Assembly: GCA_035319125.1 (NCBI GenBank)
Contig: DATHDG010000038.1
Coordinates: forward strand, 1-42,126
DNA from: Fen-1308 sp035319125
GTDB lineage: Bacteria > Nitrospirota > Thermodesulfovibrionia > Thermodesulfovibrionales > Dissulfurispiraceae
DNA length: 42,126 bases
Direction: 5' to 3'
Position numbers and translations under genes: made by a program. Below are positions 24,956 through 33,248 of this stretch, piece after piece; the stretch's first letter is position 1; every line of letters begins with the position of its first letter. The notes below the pieces were generated by a model. The model was not told where the DNA came from. It saw only the letters and a program-made list of their open reading frames with translations, and searched no databases.

Positions 24956-26077
24956 ATGTCTGTTTCTTTGGCGGCACGTGTCTTGGTTATGACGGTAATA
25001 TTATTAGTTGCCACAGCTGCGGGCTGTCAGAAAAGCGAACAGGCAATCAGAATAGGGATCGCTGGCCCTATGACAGGTCCAGATGCAAAAATGGGGACCG
25101 ATTTTAAGAACGGAGCTTCCATCGCAATTGAGGAATGGAATTCGGCGGGAGGAGTTCTTGGCAAGAAAATAGAAACTGACATTGAAGATGATCAGTCTGA
25201 CCCAAAACAGGCGGTCGCAATAGCTAATAAACTTGTGAACGAAGGTGTAATTGGCATTATAGGGCATTTTAACTCAAGCTGCTCTATACCCGCATCGGAT
25301 GTGTATGAGCGGGCTGGAAAGCCGATGATAACGCCGGCATCCACAAACCCGCAATTGACAGGAAGAGGTTATAAAGGCGTATTCAGAGTTTGCGGCACGG
25401 ATGATCAACAGGGAAGGGTTGCCGCGGGGTTTGTCAGGGACAGGCTTGGATTGAAAAAAATTGCTGTCATTCATGACAAGACAACTTATGGACAGGGCCT
25501 TGCTGATATTTTCAAAGATGCGTTGGGCAAGGGCATAGAAGTGACGTATTATGGTGGTATCACTAAGGGCGACAAGGATTTTAAGACAGTGTTGACATCT
25601 GTTAAACAGAAAAATCCGGAACTTATTTTCTTTGGCGGCACTTATGCCGATGCGGGATTACTTGTAAAGCAAGCGCGGGAAATAGGCATAAGCGTTCCAT
25701 TTATGAGCGGAGACGGTACTATAGATCAGAAGTTTATTGAAATCGCTGGTGACAAGGCGGCTGAAGGCACCTACCTTACATTTAGCCCGGATCCAGCCCA
25801 CATCTCATCAGCCAATGGATTCATTGAAAAATATAAGAAAAAGTATGGTGAGCTAGGTCCGTATTCGATTTATTCCTATGTGGCTATGAACATTTTACTT
25901 GATGCAGCGAAAAGTGCCGGAACAGCAGACGGTAAAGCAATTATAAACAAACTCAGGACTACTGATTTTTCTACAGCTCTGGGCCGGATAAAGTTTGACG
26001 AAAAGGGGGATGTATCAGTGGCGCCATACATTGTCTGGATCACCAGAAACGGGAAGTTTGAAGAGTTCTTCAAATAG
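24956..26077 (+). CDS. Branched-chain amino-acid type ABC binding lipoprotein
   Basis: A periplasmic binding protein of the LivJ/LivK (Peripla_BP_6) family, 373 residues. The signal peptide ends in a lipobox (TAAGC, Cys24), so it is anchored to a membrane. Family marks are IRIGIAGPMTG, NGASIAIEEWNSAGGVLGKKI, the IIGHFNSSCSIPASDVY segment and the PMITPASTNP motif. The usual ligands are leucine, isoleucine, valine or other amides. The start ATG has GAGGGGG ahead. No LivHMGF transporter genes lie next to it, so it is an orphan here and works with a transporter elsewhere or as a sensor. Confidence 0.93.
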   Translation: MSVSLAARVLVMTVILLVATAAGCQKSEQAIRIGIAGPMTGPDAKMGTDFKNGASIAIEEWNSAGGVLGKKIETDIEDDQSDPKQAVAIANKLVNEGVIGIIGHFNSSCSIPASDVYERAGKPMITPASTNPQLTGRGYKGVFRVCGTDDQQGRVAAGFVRDRLGLKKIAVIHDKTTYGQGLADIFKDALGKGIEVTYYGGITKGDKDFKTVLTSVKQKNPELIFFGGTYADAGLLVKQAREIGISVPFMSGDGTIDQKFIEIAGDKAAEGTYLTFSPDPAHISSANGFIEKYKKKYGELGPYSIYSYVAMNILLDAAKSAGTADGKAIINKLRTTDFSTALGRIKFDEKGDVSVAPYIVWITRNGKFEEFFK

Positions 26078-26174
26078 CTTGATTCAAAGGAGTTTGCTTC
26101 ACCATTTTATTTGACTTTATTACGTTTGAGAAAGTATAATTTCGTTTCCAGTAATCGTTGATTCGGAGGTTATA

Positions 26175-26315
26175 ATGAGCACTTATACTACTTATAATCC
26201 GCATCGTTCCAGGAGAAAGAAAACCCATGGGTTTTTAACCAGGATGAGCACAAGAGGCGGTAGAAGAATAGTAAAAAACAGACGGGCGAAGGGAAGATCA
26301 CGCCTTGCCGGTTAA
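26175..26315 (+). CDS. rpmH: 50S ribosomal protein L34
   Basis: A 46-residue ribosomal protein, very basic. The core KKTHGFLTRMSTRGGRRIV and RRAKGRSRLAG is the L34 signature. The N terminus (MSTYTTYNPHRSRRK) is a few residues longer than the standard MKRTYQP form. The start has GGAGG (26164-26168). It opens the classic rpmH-rnpA-yidD-yidC-jag-mnmE block, but here rnpA is missing. Confidence 0.95.
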   Translation: MSTYTTYNPHRSRRKKTHGFLTRMSTRGGRRIVKNRRAKGRSRLAG

Positions 26316-26328
26316 CCGATAATCACAA

Positions 26329-26538
26329 GTGAAGGAACTTTTCATAGGCTTTGTCAGGCTATACCGGTATCTGATATCGCCCATGCTGCCAAGAAGTTGC
26401 AGATTCGTTCCTACATGTTCAGAGTATTCCATCGAAGCTGTACAGAGATATGGTGTTGTTAGAGGTGGGATGCTTAGTGTGAGAAGAGTATTGAAATGCC
26501 ATCCTTTCCATCCCGGTGGATATGATCCGGTGCGATGA
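26329..26538 (+). CDS. yidD: Membrane protein insertion efficiency factor YidD
   Basis: A 69-residue protein, membrane-bound through an amphipathic helix, that aids YidC. The signature LYRYLISPMLPRSCRFVPTCSEYSIEA and GGMLSVRRVLKCHPFHPGGYDPV is complete. The start is GTG at 26329, 13 bases after the rpmH stop, with no good ribosome site, which suggests coupling to rpmH translation. The usual neighbour rnpA is not between them. Confidence 0.95.
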   Translation: MKELFIGFVRLYRYLISPMLPRSCRFVPTCSEYSIEAVQRYGVVRGGMLSVRRVLKCHPFHPGGYDPVR

Positions 26539-26559
26539 ATAAGAAATAGAGGACCAGCA

Positions 26560-28131
26560 ATGGAAAGAAATACGCTGATTGCCATCATATTATCCATTTT
26601 TGTCCTTATAGGATTTCAGTTCCTGATTAAGGAGACAACGCCCCCTACTCAACAGCCGCAAGCTTCTATCAAAGAAGAGCAAAAACCGGCGCAAGGTGAG
26701 CAGCCGGCACAGCTTCCGTCAGTACCTGTTCAGGTTGCCAAGCCTGCGGCACACTCTCCTGAAAAAATCATTACAGCAGAAAACGATCTCTATAAAGCCG
26801 TTTTTACCACCCGTGGTGCTACCATCAAGCGGATCGAGCTGAAACAATTTACAAATGATAAGGGTGCGCCTATAGTATTAAGCGGCAATGACATGCTTCC
26901 TGCTTTAGCCATTGGGCTGGACGAGGGCTTCCAATTCGCCGATGCAGACTTTTCAGTTTCAGGCTCCGATATCAAGCTTGACCCTTCTAATAAGACCGCC
27001 AGTTTAGTATTTGAATTCAAATCTGCAGGTGTATCCATTAGCAGGACTTTTACATTCAGTCAAGGGGATTATTCAATAGGATTAAAAGATGACGTTAAGG
27101 GCCTGGAATCCTATGTTGTGACTCTTGGCATGGATCTTGGCATATTCGATAAGACAACCGCTGATCATCACGGTCCGGTCATACTTAAAGACGCCGACAG
27201 AATAGCTATCAAACCGCAAGATGTTAAGACAATGCGGGTTGAGAAGGAAGGCATCAAATGGGTTGCACAAGAGGATAAATATTTTACATCTTTTATAGTC
27301 CCCAAAACAGCAGTTATAGAAGCCCACGCTTGGGCTAAAGACGGCAATGCTCTGGTGGACCTGAAGATGAAAGGTGGCGAGAACTCATATCTAATCTATG
27401 CAGGTCCTAAAGAATATGACATTCTGGAAAAATACCATTCAGGAATGGAGCATGTTATTGACTTTGGCTTTTTCTCAATCATAGCCAGGCCACTCTTCTG
27501 GTTTCTGAAATTCCTGTACTCCCTGTCTCACAATTATGGTATTGCAATCATATTGCTTACAGTCATAACAAGGATACCGTTTTTCCCTCTTATCAGTAAG
27601 GGGCAGAAGTCTATGAAAAAGCTTGCTGAAATACAACCTAAGATGGCAGAGATCAGGGAAAAGTTCAAGAATGACCCGCAGCGCATGCAGAAAGAGATGA
27701 TGGACCTTTACAAGACCCATAAAGTGAGCCCAATGGGTGGATGTCTCCCGATGCTCTTGCAGATGCCGGTATTTTTTGCTCTATATTCCATACTGTCTAC
27801 AGCAATAGAACTAAGACATGCACCCTTTATGTTATGGATCAAGGATCTTGCCGCGCCAGATACTTTATTTGGTCACATACCCAGCCAGATCCCATTATTG
27901 GGAGGGTTTGCCCTGGGGCCTTTGCCTCTGCTGATGGGTGCCACTTCATTTATACAGCAGAAAATGACACCTTCCACAGCTGATCCCCAACAGCAGAAAA
28001 TTATGCTTCTGATGCCGGTCATGTTTACATTCATCTTTCTCAATTTTTCATCTGGTCTTGTGATATATTGGCTTGTGAATAACCTTTTAAGCATAGCGCA
28101 GCAATTTTATATCAACAAGAAAAAGGATTAG
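26560..28131 (+). CDS. yidC: Membrane protein insertase YidC
   Basis: An inner-membrane insertase of 523 residues of the Gram-negative type: an N-terminal membrane helix, a low-complexity Gln/Pro/Lys spacer, a periplasmic beta domain (about 70-290) and the five-helix insertase core. Core marks are the YGIAIILLTVITRIPFFPL helix with its conserved Arg in the groove, the coiled coil KMAEIREKFKNDPQRMQKEMMDLYK, and SPMGGCLPMLLQMPVFFALY. The gene follows yidD by 21 bases. Confidence 0.97.
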   Translation: MERNTLIAIILSIFVLIGFQFLIKETTPPTQQPQASIKEEQKPAQGEQPAQLPSVPVQVAKPAAHSPEKIITAENDLYKAVFTTRGATIKRIELKQFTNDKGAPIVLSGNDMLPALAIGLDEGFQFADADFSVSGSDIKLDPSNKTASLVFEFKSAGVSISRTFTFSQGDYSIGLKDDVKGLESYVVTLGMDLGIFDKTTADHHGPVILKDADRIAIKPQDVKTMRVEKEGIKWVAQEDKYFTSFIVPKTAVIEAHAWAKDGNALVDLKMKGGENSYLIYAGPKEYDILEKYHSGMEHVIDFGFFSIIARPLFWFLKFLYSLSHNYGIAIILLTVITRIPFFPLISKGQKSMKKLAEIQPKMAEIREKFKNDPQRMQKEMMDLYKTHKVSPMGGCLPMLLQMPVFFALYSILSTAIELRHAPFMLWIKDLAAPDTLFGHIPSQIPLLGGFALGPLPLLMGATSFIQQKMTPSTADPQQQKIMLLMPVMFTFIFLNFSSGLVIYWLVNNLLSIAQQFYINKKKD

Positions 28132-28187
28132 CCGACTGGCCTTGTGCTGACCAGCACTTGTGACGATATCTGTACCATTGTCTCCAA

Positions 28188-29585
28188 ATGAACTTTCCTG
28201 ATGATACGATAGCAGCTATTTCTACGCCTGCCGGCGAGGGAGGCATAGGCATTGTTCGCCTCAGTGGTAAAGATGCTGTGTCGATAGTCAGCATGATATT
28301 TATTCCATCACAAGACAGACCATTACTGAACCTGCGTTCGCACTCAATCATTCATGGTTTCATTTGCGATCCCATAACGGCTGAAAAGCTGGACGAAGTG
28401 CTTGTAACCGTGATGAGAGCACCGAAGACATACACGCGAGAAGATATTGTAGAGATTAACTGTCATGGTGGAATGTTGCCTCTTGGACGAGTATTGCGTT
28501 TAGCAATCAGCCGAGGGGCGAGGCTAGCTGGACCTGGAGAATTCACGATGCGTGCCTTTCTGAACGGACGTATTGATTTGTCTCAGGCAGAGGCCGTCAT
28601 AGATGTAATAAAAGCCCGTACGGATAAAGCCGAGAGAATGGCGCTCCAGCAATTGGAAGGGAGGCTGTCTGCTGAAATAACGGATCTAAGAGACGAACTG
28701 ACCGAAGCTTGTGCACTCGTTGAAGCGTATCTGGATTTTCCGGAAGAAGATATTAATGTTCTCGATAGGGCGGGTCTTATCTCTGCAATATTGACTTTAT
28801 CGGACCGATTGAACAAGCTTAGCCTTAGTTTCAATGAAGGACGACTGCTGCGCGATGGTGCCGCAATGGCGATTGTCGGCAAACCCAATGTTGGCAAGTC
28901 TTCACTGCTCAATACTCTTTTGAAAAAAGATCGGGCTATAGTGACTGAGTTGCCGGGAACAACTAGAGATATCATAGAGGAGAGCCTGAATATCGGAGGC
29001 ATTCCAATACGAATAATGGATACCGCCGGCTTGAGAGAATCTAGTGATCTTGCCGAGGCTGAGGGAGTTAAAAGGAGTCTTGCCGCAATCCAAGGTGCGG
29101 ATATTGTCCTTGCCGTTTTTGATTCATCGATGGCACTTGACGAATCGGACCGCAGGGTTATCGAAAGAATGAGCGGCAAAAAAAGTATTGTGGTCGTCAA
29201 TAAGTGTGATATACGCTCCCGAGATTTCGAGTTTGATGATTCTGAGTTGCAAGACTTTCCATCTGTTGGAATTTCTGCCCTCAGAGGTGATGGTATGGAT
29301 AATCTCAAGGGTATAATCATAGCATCACTTGTCTCGAATAAAGCTGTTTTTGGACAGGACGGTGCTGTTGACCTGATTGTGACGAACATCAGGCACAAGC
29401 AGCTTCTGGACAGTGCACTCGCGGCTTTAGCTAAAGCAAGGGAAACTTTTGAGCATGAGGAACCGCTCGAAGTAACTGCGCTTTTCTTGCGCGAAGCGCT
29501 AGATAGTCTTGGTGAAATTATAGGGGTTGTTACTACAGAGGATATCCTCAATAAGATATTTGCTGAGTTTTGTATCGGGAAATAA
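28188..29585 (+). CDS. mnmE: tRNA modification GTPase MnmE
   Basis: MnmE with MnmG modifies U34 of certain tRNAs. Length 465 is normal. The N-terminal folate-binding domain starts DDTIAAISTPAGEGGIGIVRLSG. The G domain has GKPNVGKSSLLN, the switch PGTTRDI, DTAGLRE and NKCD. The C terminus ends CIGK, with the cysteine typical of the family. The start ATG at 28188 lies 56 bases after yidC, where jag is usually found; jag is absent. Confidence 0.97.
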   Translation: MNFPDDTIAAISTPAGEGGIGIVRLSGKDAVSIVSMIFIPSQDRPLLNLRSHSIIHGFICDPITAEKLDEVLVTVMRAPKTYTREDIVEINCHGGMLPLGRVLRLAISRGARLAGPGEFTMRAFLNGRIDLSQAEAVIDVIKARTDKAERMALQQLEGRLSAEITDLRDELTEACALVEAYLDFPEEDINVLDRAGLISAILTLSDRLNKLSLSFNEGRLLRDGAAMAIVGKPNVGKSSLLNTLLKKDRAIVTELPGTTRDIIEESLNIGGIPIRIMDTAGLRESSDLAEAEGVKRSLAAIQGADIVLAVFDSSMALDESDRRVIERMSGKKSIVVVNKCDIRSRDFEFDDSELQDFPSVGISALRGDGMDNLKGIIIASLVSNKAVFGQDGAVDLIVTNIRHKQLLDSALAALAKARETFEHEEPLEVTALFLREALDSLGEIIGVVTTEDILNKIFAEFCIGK

Positions 29586-29617
29586 ATAGTTCAGGTGGTA
29601 TTGTATTTGTAATAAAC

Positions 29618-30067
29618 TCAGTCAAAATTAGCAATAGTCTCTTTCAAAATTGGAGCTATGCGTTTACAGGTGAATGTCATTAAGTCCTTGCTCAATATTA
29701 TCCGTACGGAAGGTTCTGATATCCATTTTTCAGCAATTACCGGATTTCGTGAACCGTTAAGTATTTTCCCATAATCCAGAGTGTCCTGCCGCATAATTTT
29801 GTCAAAATATGCAAGAAGCGAATCTTTTACTAAATCAATTAAATAAGCATAGAAATCATCACTTTTAGCTCTCACAGAGGCAAATGATTCGTCGAACGGT
29901 TCCAAGGCTTTCAAAACGTCAAAAATGGAGAAAATCGTATCATCTCCACCTCTATATACAACTACAATACGTGCGTTATAGTTCGCGCCGGCCGTATCAT
30001 GCCTAATAGCGTCAATCGACGCGATCTTAATCATATTGCCGCCTCTAGTTTTGAGCCATGAAAACAT
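29618..30067 (-). CDS. Unknown protein
   Basis: A 149-residue soluble protein that I do not recognise. The first ATG (30067) has GGAG eight bases ahead; the second in-frame ATG (30034) has GAGG seven bases ahead and gives 138 residues, so the start is open. The middle is helical and hydrophobic (FYAYLIDLVKDSLLAYFDKIM); the N-terminal part has beta character (ARIVVVYRGGDDTIFSIFDV). It has no signal peptide or known motif. It lies in a sparse region, convergent with mnmE. Confidence 0.6.
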   Translation of the reverse strand: MFSWLKTRGGNMIKIASIDAIRHDTAGANYNARIVVVYRGGDDTIFSIFDVLKALEPFDESFASVRAKSDDFYAYLIDLVKDSLLAYFDKIMRQDTLDYGKILNGSRNPVIAEKWISEPSVRIILSKDLMTFTCKRIAPILKETIANFD

Positions 30068-30387
30068 TTATCTTCTCCAGTAATTATTTAAGTGAAAACT
30101 TGTCTTGATGCCTCACCAAATTACACTTTATCTAGCATTATAATATACGTTAGCATTAAATAGCGCTTAGCTTAATACAGTCTTGCAAGATATGCCACAT
30201 ATACTATTAATAAAATTTCATAAGGTCAGCTGACACGCATCCCCGCCGATCTTGCAATAGCGATACCGGACTGACAATCTTATAAACGACAATTGAAAAG
30301 CAGCATACAGGTCGTTCCGAGTGCATGGGGCAGTGTTAATGGATTTTCATATCAGGCTATTATATATGTTCAAGGCCTCTTAGTAGA
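30068..30387. other. AT-rich gap, nothing certain
   Basis: About 320 bases without a supported gene. It probably holds the promoter of the unknown gene on the minus strand. The octamer TAGCATTA occurs twice (30133-30140 and 30151-30158), 18 bases apart, with a TATAAT-like sequence on each strand. I see no tRNA, hairpin or small gene here. Confidence 0.4.
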
Positions 30388-30699
30388 TCAGGCAGCAGTT
30401 CTAAAATGCATGCACTCAGGCTCATCAATAAGTATCCTGTGTTTTTCAACACATGTACTTCTGCGGTTTTCAGCTAACTCCATCGAAAGGATGCGTATTG
30501 ATAAGAAGAATAAGCCGGCAACCACAAGACCGCACAACGCAAAGACTACTACAAGTGAGTGTGCCTCTTTGATCACTGCGATTGCAAGTGCAACTGAAAG
30601 TGCAAGCTCGCCTATCAGGGTCAAAAGGATCATTGCGCTTGCTGTGCCAATCATGCAGATATTTAGAATGCTGTATCCTGCTGCTGGGTTGCTTTTCAT
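30388..30699 (-). CDS. Small two-helix membrane protein of unknown function
   Basis: A 103-residue protein with two clear hydrophobic helices (about residues 12-41 and 47-72) and a charged tail with one Cys pair. The start ATG at 30699 follows AAGGAG on the minus strand, which supports translation. A plus-strand frame across the same bases is a shadow. I recognise no family. Its neighbours are an unknown gene and a long gap, so the context says little. Confidence 0.6.
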   Translation of the reverse strand: MKSNPAAGYSILNICMIGTASAMILLTLIGELALSVALAIAVIKEAHSLVVVFALCGLVVAGLFFLSIRILSMELAENRRSTCVEKHRILIDEPECMHFRTAA

Positions 30700-31035
30700 T
30701 GTTTTGCTCCTTGAGAAGAATTCAATGCAAAGTCTCTCTATATAAAATTTACACCGTCTGAGACCTGACCTCTGTGATGAGTATCACTGGAAACAGCATT
30801 TATACGAGCAAGGTTTAATAAATACTGACTGGGGAATTAATTAGGATATTTGAAGAAATGCTTCCAGTAGAAGAAGTAGCATGCTTAAAACAAGTTTCAC
30901 TTATGCCTTTTTATGAGGGTAAGTCTTGGCGACTAATAATGATTGAGGCGGGAGTGCGTTAACTTATGATATACGATTGCTGTGATTAGAGAACGGGCGC
31001 GGTTGTATCCGCGCCCGTTCTCGCATGGCATATGA
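30700..31035. other. Gap with a possible 34-codon peptide and a long perfect hairpin
   Basis: About 336 bases. A plus-strand frame of 34 codons plus stop (ATG 30858, TAA 30960-30962) has protein-like composition and can be extended upstream to 30822 without a stop, so it may be a remnant or a small gene. A strong hairpin lies at 30989-31022 (see its entry). The 5' leader of the small membrane protein gene is at the left edge. Confidence 0.35.
30989..31022. terminator. Perfect 14-bp hairpin beside the chaperone gene
   Basis: Arms GAGAACGGGCGCGG (30989-31002) and CCGCGCCCGTTCTC (31009-31022) pair perfectly around the six-base loop TTGTAT. It lies 13 bases past the stop of the minus-strand chaperone gene, where a terminator is expected, but no T run follows on the minus strand. 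It is likely a rho-independent-like or 3'-end protecting structure. Confidence 0.6.
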
Positions 31036-31947
31036 CTATTTCTTTTCAGGTGACGGTGCTGCTTTTTCCGGTGCTTTTTCTGGTGCTGCCGGCTCTGTTC
31101 CTCCGATTTTAATTTTCGCCATGTTTTCTTTGTTCACTTCGACCTTGTAGTTCTTCTTCAGACCTTCTATAAACTGTTCAAGGTTATCCTGCTGTTTCTT
31201 AGCCATGAGCTGCTGGCTTATTGCGCCCTTGATTTTATCAAAATCGAGTGCTGTTCCCTTTATGTCTGTAGGCACTATTATATGAATGCCGTCCTTTAAC
31301 GGAATGGGCATACTAATTTGATTCTTCTTGAGCCTGAAGGCAACCTTTTCCAGGTCAGGATTCATCTCACCCTTCTTGAATAACCCCAGGTCTCCACCAG
31401 ACTTTGCTGATGTCTTATCTATAGAGACTTCATCGGCAAGCTTGTTGAAGGGTTCTCCCTTTTGTAGACGCTCATAGACTTTCTTTGCGTCATCTTCTGT
31501 CTTAACGACAATCTGACTCAGCCTAATCGCGTTGGGTTGGATGAATTCGTCCTTATGAGCATCGTAATAGTCCTTGACTTCCTTATCAGTGACTTGCGGC
31601 AGGGATTTCAGCTCCTTTTCCAGCAAACGGGTGATCAGAGCGTTCTTTTTGGCTTCTTCGAATTTCCTCTGAAACTCTTCATCTTTATCAAGGCCTCTTT
31701 TCTTGGCTTCCGCATATAAAAGCTCCTTCTTCACCAGTTCATCCACAAGGCGGGAAGTTCCCTCCTGGCCTTTGAAAAATTCCCTCGCGAATTCGGGCAG
31801 AGCGTTAATTTCCTGTTCAATATCTTTTGTCGTAATGACGCTGCCGTCAATTTTGGCTACAACTTCTCCTTGTTTTTTACTGTCTACACCCTGCGAGCAG
31901 GACATTAGCAGTCCTAGGCAAAGCAGAAGCAAAACATATTTCTTCAT
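31036..31947 (-). CDS. PpiC-type peptidyl-prolyl isomerase lipoprotein (SurA/PrsA-like)
   Basis: An exported folding factor of 303 residues. The signal peptide has a lipobox (LLMSC, Cys17). A SurA-N-like helical region (about 30-115) is followed by a parvulin PPIase domain (about 130-235) with QPNAIRLSQIVVKTEDDAKKVYERLQKGEPFNKLA and GGDLGLFKKGEM. The tail (about 280-303) is a Pro/Ala/Glu/Lys-rich stretch with repeated APEKA. It probably aids folding of outer-membrane or periplasmic proteins. The start has GGAGAT ahead on the minus strand. Confidence 0.93.
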   Translation of the reverse strand: MKKYVLLLLCLGLLMSCSQGVDSKKQGEVVAKIDGSVITTKDIEQEINALPEFAREFFKGQEGTSRLVDELVKKELLYAEAKKRGLDKDEEFQRKFEEAKKNALITRLLEKELKSLPQVTDKEVKDYYDAHKDEFIQPNAIRLSQIVVKTEDDAKKVYERLQKGEPFNKLADEVSIDKTSAKSGGDLGLFKKGEMNPDLEKVAFRLKKNQISMPIPLKDGIHIIVPTDIKGTALDFDKIKGAISQQLMAKKQQDNLEQFIEGLKKNYKVEVNKENMAKIKIGGTEPAAPEKAPEKAAPSPEKK

Positions 31948-32284
31948 TAGTTATCTCCTTCGCAGATTAATATCTTCAAATCTAACATATTTCTATTGCA
32001 TTGTGCATTAAACCGAGGCGCAAAATGCCGTTTTTCTTAACAACATAATGATTTGGCATAGGTAGAAATTTACGAATGAGCCTCTTTTGCCGTAAACTGA
32101 CAGATAAGTTAAGAAATTTGTTGACACTTTATATTTATATTAGCGCATTTCCCTGTTGAGAATTGATCAAGTCAATAATATCAACTGGATTAAATTGTTT
32201 TTTCCTAATTCAACATGGCCGGACCTGATTTATGAGCAGGCGCTATGTTAGATTAAATAAAAAATAATCTCGGGAAGGGTTGAG
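31948..32284. other. Intergenic region with divergent promoters expected
   Basis: About 337 AT-rich bases between the minus-strand chaperone gene and the plus-strand MOSC gene. TTGACA occurs at 32121-32126 but lacks a fitting -10 box at 16-18 bases. I looked for a molybdenum-cofactor riboswitch ahead of the MOSC gene and did not find one I could support. Confidence 0.4.
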
Positions 32285-32758
32285 ATGAAAGGCAAGATCG
32301 TTTCAATTAATATTAGTCAGAAGAAGGGCGAAAGGAAGAACCCGGTACAGGAAGCCGTGATCAAGGAAAATTTCGGTATTGAAGGTGATGCTCATGCATC
32401 ATCTGAATGGCGACGCCAAGTGAGTCTGCTAGCAGTTGAGAGCGTGCGCAAAATGCAGGATATGGGTCTCAATGTCAAACCCGGCGATTTTGCTGAAAAT
32501 ATCACAACAGAAAATCTTGACTTATTGGCCATGCCGCTCGGCACCAGGCTCAGGATCGGCAAAGACGTGATTGGCGAAGTAAGCCAAATCGGTAAGGTCT
32601 GCCATTCTCGATGTGCTATTTATGAACAGGCGGGTGACTGTGTGATGCCGAAAGAGGGCATATTCATCTGGGTTTTAAAAGGCGGCACTATAAGAGTGGG
32701 GGATGAGATTGACGTGTCGCTTCGCGAAGATTTAGATATTGTTAAACAAAGATTATGA
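32285..32758 (+). CDS. MOSC domain protein
   Basis: A 157-residue single MOSC domain, the C-terminal domain of molybdenum-cofactor sulfurases; stand-alone forms bind sulfur or metal-sulfur groups. The conserved part is VCHSRCAIYEQAGDCVMPKEGIFIWVLKGG with its cysteines. The start ATG at 32285 has GGGAAGGG ahead. It overlaps the mogA/moaB-like gene by four bases (ATGA), which ties it to molybdopterin synthesis. The precise reaction is not known. Confidence 0.93.
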   Translation: MKGKIVSINISQKKGERKNPVQEAVIKENFGIEGDAHASSEWRRQVSLLAVESVRKMQDMGLNVKPGDFAENITTENLDLLAMPLGTRLRIGKDVIGEVSQIGKVCHSRCAIYEQAGDCVMPKEGIFIWVLKGGTIRVGDEIDVSLREDLDIVKQRL

Positions 32759-33237
32759 TGATAACTGTTGCAGTCCTTACTTTGAGCGATAAAGGCTCAA
32801 AGGGCGAGAGGATCGACGAAAGCGGTCCGGCAATTGCTGATATGCTGAAAGGCGTCGGCGAAGTTAGATATTACGATATTCTTCCGGACGAACGTGATCT
32901 TATTAGAGAGCGGCTTATTTTTTATAGTGGCAAAGTCGACCTAATCCTAACTACTGGAGGCACAGGACTTGCCCCACGCGATGTCACTCCAGACGCAACT
33001 CTAGATGTCGTCGAGCGGGAGATACCGGGTATCGTCGAAGCTATGCGGGCTGAAGGGTTCAAGAAGACTAAGCATGCAATGCTTTCCCGAGCCGCAGCTG
33101 GAGTGCGCGGGCATACACTTATCGTGAATCTTCCTGGAAGCCCTCGCGCTGTTCGCGAAAATCTGGCTGTGATCATTGATGCTTTGCCACATGCTATAGA
33201 AAAGATCAATGGCGACCAGGGCGATTGCGCCCGTTGA
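32755..33237 (+). CDS. mogA: Molybdopterin adenylyltransferase-like (MogA/MoaB)
   Basis: A 160-residue enzyme of the MoaB/Mog family that adenylates molybdopterin before molybdenum insertion. The motif LTTGGTGLAPRDVTPDAT and the C-terminal NLPGSPRAVRENL are diagnostic. The neighbour pair MOSC-MogA is common in anaerobes. MogA and MoaB are hard to separate by eye; MogA is the more likely call. The next gene (ccdA) starts 11 bases later. Confidence 0.92.
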   Translation: MMITVAVLTLSDKGSKGERIDESGPAIADMLKGVGEVRYYDILPDERDLIRERLIFYSGKVDLILTTGGTGLAPRDVTPDATLDVVEREIPGIVEAMRAEGFKKTKHAMLSRAAAGVRGHTLIVNLPGSPRAVRENLAVIIDALPHAIEKINGDQGDCAR

Positions 33238-33248
33238 TGGTGTTCTGA

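Noticed and set aside
28583..29551. A 322-codon minus-strand frame inside mnmE
   Set aside because: It is antisense to an intact mnmE and is Ser/Arg/Ile-rich with no domain.
30293..30745. A 150-codon plus-strand frame
   Set aside because: The opposite strand has a proper ribosome site and membrane helices, so this frame is the shadow.
31948..32284. A molybdenum-cofactor riboswitch ahead of the MOSC gene
   Set aside because: No matching stems or conserved bases by eye.
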